64,000 nucleotides of DNA from Ecdyonurus torrentis (Eukaryota > Arthropoda > Insecta > Ephemeroptera > Heptageniidae). The position numbers and the translations under genes were made by a program. Shown here piece by piece: positions 59,725-64,000 of the stretch. How positions within the stretch are numbered: position 1 is the stretch's first letter; the number at the start of each line of letters is the position of its first letter. Below the pieces are notes generated by a model that did not search any database, was not told the origin of the DNA, and worked only from the letters and a program-made list of their open reading frames with translations. Location of the stretch: assembly GCA_949318235.1 (NCBI GenBank), contig OX439135.1:25204050-25268049 (forward strand), in the 5' to 3' direction.

Positions 59725-60403
59725 TATAGCAATCACTTATTATAATTATATATGTGAGTATTTCCATGTCAAATTATAAAATTGCTTCCTATTTTGTGAC
59801 CTTAACATTAAACTTCCTATATTATATTTCCGTATATTAAAAAAATTTAACATAAAAAAATTAAAAAAAAAAAAAAAAAAAAAATTGAAACGACAAAATA
59901 AGGTTATATAGTTACAAATTCCAATATTTTATTTTGCAATCATATATCTAATGCGTATGTATTTTCAAAAAATTTCCGAGAGAAAAATAGACAAAAATTT
60001 CACATGAAAATATCAAATATATTTATATATATATTTATATATATATATAAAAATAAAAAGTATATAGAAGAAAATATTTCATATCAGTGGTCACGGCATT
60101 CAATATACAAAAATATCAAATAAAACTTCTATTAACTTTTTTATATTTCTTCGGGAACGAAAAAAAAAACGCAACATTGAACTATAATCGATGAAAATTG
60201 TTATTATTATTGTTTTTTAGTATTATTTATTTATTTATTATTTTTATTATTATTATTTTAGGGTAGGGTTTAGAGATTCACGGATTATGATTTGGTCTTT
60301 TATTGTCAAATTTGGTATTATTATTTGTGTCAGCTACCAGGGTCATTGAAGCCAAATGTTTTTATTTCAGCCCAATTCAAATATAATATTAATAAATGGT
60401 TTT
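59725..60403. other. AT-rich intergenic stretch
   Basis: A tract at about 59863-59883. Nothing else recognised. Confidence 0.5.
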
Positions 60404-60620
60404 CCTTGGGGGTAGGTGACCGACTGCTATCTCACAAACTAGACGGTCGCGATTTGTAATATAAACACAAAATGACGAAGAAATGTTACTTAAAAATTTA
60501 GTTACGTCAAACATGTGAAAACATTAGCAAATATTTAAGTTATTACACTTTAGAGATAACATGTAAATGTGGAAATTCATGGCAAAAGTTAGACAAATTA
60601 GAAACTTTTTTAAAAATAAA
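60404..60620. mobile_element. MITE family F, copy 2 (left part)
   Basis: GGGGGTAGGTGACCGACTGC, TATCTCACAAACTAGACGG, AGATAACATGTAAATGTGG, all shared with copy 1 in the complement. The right end is lost. Confidence 0.8.
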
Positions 60621-60639
60621 AAAATATTACGAAAAAAAA

Positions 60640-60705
60640 AAAGTTCATTCCCGTAAGCATAATGTTAAATTAGGAGTCCTCTTAATTAGCGCACCTCTAA
60701 TTGAT
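60640..60705. mobile_element. MITE family I, copy 3 (fragment)
   Basis: TTCATTCCCGTAAGCATAAT, GTTAAATTAGGAGTCCTC and ACCTCTAATTG match the right half of family I. Confidence 0.65.
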
Positions 60706-61103
60706 ATGCTACGTCACTGCCAGTAACAACCATTGTATTGGTTTTATTTAGAAGTGTCTATACTGAAATTTGAAACGCTGATTTTGTGAATTACTGATAC
60801 CAAAGCATAAGAAATTGAAATTTATTTTATAAGATCAATTTATCTTTCGACTGATATTTATAATTATAGCTGCAGTGCATACGTAAGCTATACTAATTAT
60901 TACTTGGCATGAAAAGTAATGCTTTTCAATAATTTTATAACGTTGCAGTTATACTGTATATTTTATTTGCTGAATTTTAGCGATTTGTTTCTCATAAATC
61001 ATAATATAAATAGATATTGTGTAATGCTATGCAGTTAAGGAGGTTATTTCAAAGCTCTGTTTTGATTCAAATTAAAAAAAAAAAAATAGCACCTTGGCAA
61101 CCC

Positions 61104-61135
<32 letters not shown>

Positions 61136-61504
61136 TGTGAAAATATGGGGTTTTCGTAACAAAAATCACAAGAATTTGGATTGTGTGTGTGCATCATGTT
61201 TCATGTTAAATTAAGTTGGGAAATCAAAATTTACAATAATCGAAGTATTTCCAAGTCATTATTTCATGATTTTTTTATATAATATAAAATGTTATAATAT
61301 GATACAAAGAGTGGTCATAATGCAATGAAGCTTTTTATTTTAATCCGCAGTGATTCTTTAGAAGAAAAATGCAAATACATTGAAAATAATAGCAAATTTT
61401 TTTATATACCATAAGATTTCGTGGTAAAAGAATTTTTTTTTTCCTCTTTTCAGTGGCGTTTATACGCATTCTGAAAATTTTCAATGCAGCTTATTCATAA
61501 TATT
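60706..61504. other. AT-rich intergenic stretch
   Basis: C run at about 61101-61110 adjoining a T tract (61111-61136). No gene. Confidence 0.5.

Positions 61505-61539
<35 letters not shown>
61505..61539. repeat. (AG)n microsatellite
   Basis: About 35 bp of AG dinucleotides. Confidence 0.95.
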
Positions 61540-61545
<6 letters not shown>

Positions 61546-61582
61546 ATAAATAAATCTATCTCTCCTATGAACTATAACTTTA

Positions 61583-61915
61583 CTATTAGACTCAAACTTT
61601 TCTCGTCAAAAAAATCTTCAAAGAAATTTTACACAATGATATACTTCAGCTTGAGACAATTTCAAATATATATAAAATTTTGGGGGGGTTACCGTGCAAA
61701 TTAATTTTAGATGATTTTTTTTTTTTTTTTTTTTTTTTTTGAAATTTTAAGCCCATAAGGCCCAATGTTTATTGTAATAATTTTTTTCTTGATGGTCAAA
61801 CATCATGAAATTTTTATCACGGCTAGGTGTGACCCTTAGCTACACAATGACACCAAATTTAGACACAAAACACTTCTAGTTTTTGGTATATAAGGTCGGT
61901 ACCTTACTCCCTTAA
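61583..61915. mobile_element. MITE family E, copy 4
   Basis: ACTCAAACTTTTCTCGTC to GGTCGGTACCTTACTCCCTTAA (TTAA at 61912). Internal T tract at about 61717-61740. Confidence 0.88.
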
Positions 61916-62469
61916 TAGTTTTATGGAGAACATAATGTCACAGAATGTCATTGTATTACTTTTTTTTTTTTCTTCTTCTTCTTCTTCTTTTTTTTTTTTT
62001 TTTTTTTCTTTTTTTACCAGCTTGTCATATATCATATACAAAAGATATTTTATTCATCTCCTTTTTTTTTTCTTTTTTTTTCTCTTATTATTATATTTAA
62101 TTATTTTGTTGCTCTGAAAGCGATATGTTTGCTTCCACTATTGAAGTCTCTCTCCACGCATATATTCTTGTCTCAAAAGTAACACAAATATTCAGTATAA
62201 TAAATATGCAATAAAGTGCATAATTTTGTGTATGTATATATACCTACACTGCATAAGCAGGCACTGTGCTTATGACAACCCGTTCATATTGCATGTCATT
62301 TTGCAACAAGGACAAATTAGTTGCATTTTTTTTTTTTATGACACAGTAAAAAAACATACTGCGGAAATATTAGCTCAATTAAAATATGATCGAATACATT
62401 GTCATGTACCATAAAATGGCAAAACAACACAAAGACGTATAATTATAGATATGCTTTCATATAATACTA
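61916..62469. other. T-rich and AT-rich stretch
   Basis: Pyrimidine-rich runs at 61960-62006 and 62060-62083. No gene. Confidence 0.45.
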
Positions 62470-62690
62470 TAGCTTTTATTCAAATTCAAAAACCTCAATC
62501 AAAACCCTATATTTCTATAGGTCCCAAAAAAGGTAGAATAAAATGCCATAAGAAAATTGCTTTCTCTTAAAATAAACTTGCATTTATGAAAAAAAATGAT
62601 GTTTCCTCTATGCTGTACAATGCAATAGGCACCACAAACATGGCGTCAAGGCGCATGCAAAGATTTGTAACGGGTCGAGTCAGACGATAA
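62470..62690. mobile_element. MITE family J, copy 4 (partial)
   Basis: AAACCTCAATCAAAACCC, AATGATGTTTCCTCTATGCT, GCACCACAAACATGGCGTC. One end is lost. Confidence 0.75.
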
Positions 62691-63174
62691 TATATTATAT
62701 TTCTCATATGATTTGACGGAGATTTGAACGCGTGTGACAACATAATTTTACTTTAAAATCACAAAATCAAAACAAATAATAAATCTCCACAATGTTGCAT
62801 ATTTGCAATAAAATAATTGAATGGAAAGCATGACGTAACAAAAATTATAAAACACAATCCTCCTCCTTCCTTTTTTTATTCTCGATTCCTCTTATTTTAT
62901 ATACCATACAGGTTGGTGATCCCATCTGACAACCTGTTTCCCAAGGTCATATATACCTGCCGTAATTATTTCAACTTTTCTCCTACTATTATTTACGCTA
63001 CAACTTCAAATTTGCATTGTTTATGTAGCTAAAATATTTAAAAACAACAATATTTAATAAACATTTTTAATCATGAATGTTATTCATATTAAAACTGATA
63101 ATAAACACATGGCTATTTCATAGAATACGCCTCCAAAATCAAGAATGGTATCGAGGAAATTTTGTTTCACGTAC
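62691..63174 (-). other. Unique sequence, probably first intron of the divergent gene
   Basis: Lies just downstream (minus strand) of the donor at 63174. No MITE recognised. Nothing coding seen. Confidence 0.45.
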
Positions 63175-63217
63175 CTAGAACAGCATGTATTTCTTGTTCA
63201 GTTGATAAATCTTCCAT
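63175..63217 (-). CDS. First coding exon of an unidentified divergent gene
   Basis: Minus strand ATG at 63217 opens MEDLSTEQEIHAVL plus one base, ending at a consensus donor CTAG|GTACGT (63175/63174). Composition is protein-like and the start faces the ropporin-like gene about 300 bp away. Family not identified from 14 residues. The remaining exons lie to the left or are not recognisable, so the product is unknown. A ciliary or sperm function would fit the shared promoter but is only inference. Confidence 0.5.
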
Positions 63218-63515
63218 TCCTAATCATTTTTAAAGCACTTATATAAGTTTTTTAATTGTTTATATTTGTATTAAATTAATTAAAATCCATTTTGAAAGCA
63301 CCAAAATAAGAAACACACCAGATTTTTAAGCACCGAACTACTAAATAGTTCACAAAATGGCCGCTATGAGCAGCACAAAACGTAAACAAACTTTAAATAG
63401 TTCTTTTATTTCTCACTAGATGGACAGTTTTTTTGGTGGGAAATTTTTGAGTGATGGTTGCTAGGTTACGAAAACCAAACAAAAATTTGAAATCAATTTT
63501 GCTGTTTATTCGCTG
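63218..63515. promoter_or_regulatory. Bidirectional promoter region
   Basis: 298 bp between two divergent start codons, free of the MITEs that fill the rest of the window. It contains a YY1-like AAAATGGCCGC (63354-63364; one mismatch to AAnATGGCGGC) and an X-box-like site at 63457-63469. The transcription starts are not defined from the sequence. Confidence 0.5.
63457..63469 (+). promoter_or_regulatory. RFX X-box-like site
   Basis: GTTGCTAGGTTAC resembles the imperfect palindrome bound by RFX factors (GTNRCC, 0-3 nt, RGYAAC), with one mismatch per half-site. It sits 47 bp upstream of the ropporin-like ATG, the usual distance for ciliary gene X-boxes. Known family biology supports relevance; binding is not shown. 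Confidence 0.45.
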
Positions 63516-63911
63516 ATGAACGATTCAAGGTGGAATTATACGTTTGCGAGAGATAATCCTGTGTATTTCGCTCATTTATATTTAAAGGTAAGAATTAAAT
63601 ATATAAAAAATTCTCGTATTTCTAAAATAAATATTGATTTATTTTTATTTTAGATGTTACAATCAACAGTAGAAGAAGAAAAATTTGTTGCTGAAAAATT
63701 ATCTGTTCCTCCAAATTTACCAAGAATATTAAAAGAATTTACAAAAGCTGCTATTCGTACACAGCCTTATGATTTGCTAAGATGGTCTGTTGCGTATTTT
63801 CAAGCACTTTCTCAAGGAGATGTTCCTCCAGTTAAAGAAAGATTGGAATTTCCTCCTATGGAAACAGAAAGTGGGTTAACTCCAGGATATTTACGAATAT
63901 TGAATAAGCAG
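63516..63911 (+). CDS. ROPN1L: Ropporin-1-like protein (RIIa/DPY-30-fold), first two coding exons, partial
   Basis: Exon 2 (63654-63911, 86 codons, donor NKQ|GTAAAT) reads VPPNLPRILKEFTKAAIRTQ, then PYDLLRWSVAYFQALSQGD and PVKERLEFP, closely following the vertebrate ROPN1L N-terminus. This is the RIIa-like dimerisation/docking helix pair, which binds amphipathic helices of AKAP-type partners in the sperm fibrous sheath and radial spoke (RSP11 family). Exon 1 is inferred: ATG 63516 to 63587 (24 codons, MNDSRWNYTF.. LYLK, donor AAG|GTAAGA). It joins in phase through a 66-bp intron ending TTTTAG. Translation could instead begin at the Met at 63654. The rest of the gene lies beyond the window. 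Confidence 0.85.
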
Positions 63912-64000
63912 GTAAATTTGAATAATTTATGTATTCTCTATTATATCTATCATTTAAATATATAAACTGGGTCACTTTTAAAATCAATAATGGTTTTGCG

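Overview
This window looks like intergenic, repeat-dense DNA from a very AT-rich metazoan genome. The reasons are: spliced genes with GT..AG introns, a non-LTR retrotransposon whose first ORF carries a PHD finger, a ropporin-type sperm/cilium gene, long dinucleotide and tetranucleotide arrays, dozens of poly-A/T tracts, and a very high density of short inverted-repeat elements (MITEs). A non-vertebrate animal is likely (cnidarian, sponge or other invertebrate); the sequence alone does not settle the phylum.

Only the right edge holds confidently recognised host genes. At 63516-63911 (+) are the first two coding exons of a ropporin-1-like (ROPN1L, RIIa-domain, radial-spoke/fibrous-sheath) gene that runs off the window. 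About 300 bp upstream, on the opposite strand (63175-63217), is the first coding exon of an unidentified divergent gene. The shared promoter holds an RFX X-box-like site and a YY1-like site. A few isolated exon-like pieces occur elsewhere (18121-18168, 22805-22920, 35482-35595, 53462-53593), all at low confidence.

The largest intact coding unit is a full-length, apparently uninterrupted LINE on the minus strand (12541-16930). ORF1 is PHD finger, coiled coil and FP/RRM-like domain; ORF2 is an EEP endonuclease plus reverse transcriptase. Its 3' end carries a hairpin before the A-tail. The same hairpin, with compensatory base changes, ends 5'-truncated relatives at 3.2, 7.0 and 23.8 kb.

Most of the rest is DNA-transposon derivatives. 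(i) At least six MITE families are bounded by TTAA (called here A, B, B', C and E/F/G). (ii) Family D has about 20 copies with TATAGGGTG ends. (iii) Families H, I, J, K and other small fold-backs also occur. (iv) Three larger non-autonomous elements are present: 3855-5789 (inserted in a TA microsatellite, with subterminal repeats), 23669-26322 (CCCAGACAGCA ends, arrays of AAACGTTTATTA and a candidate spliced transcript inside) and 43139-45824 (2.7 kb fold-back with about 880-bp arms and a TA target duplication, inside a D element). Many insertions are nested, so relative ages can be read.

The most striking global signal is about three dozen perfect TGACGTCA (CRE/ATF) octamers. Almost all lie inside MITEs, in several families that are otherwise unrelated. 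No CRISPR arrays, rRNA genes or convincing functional tRNAs were seen.
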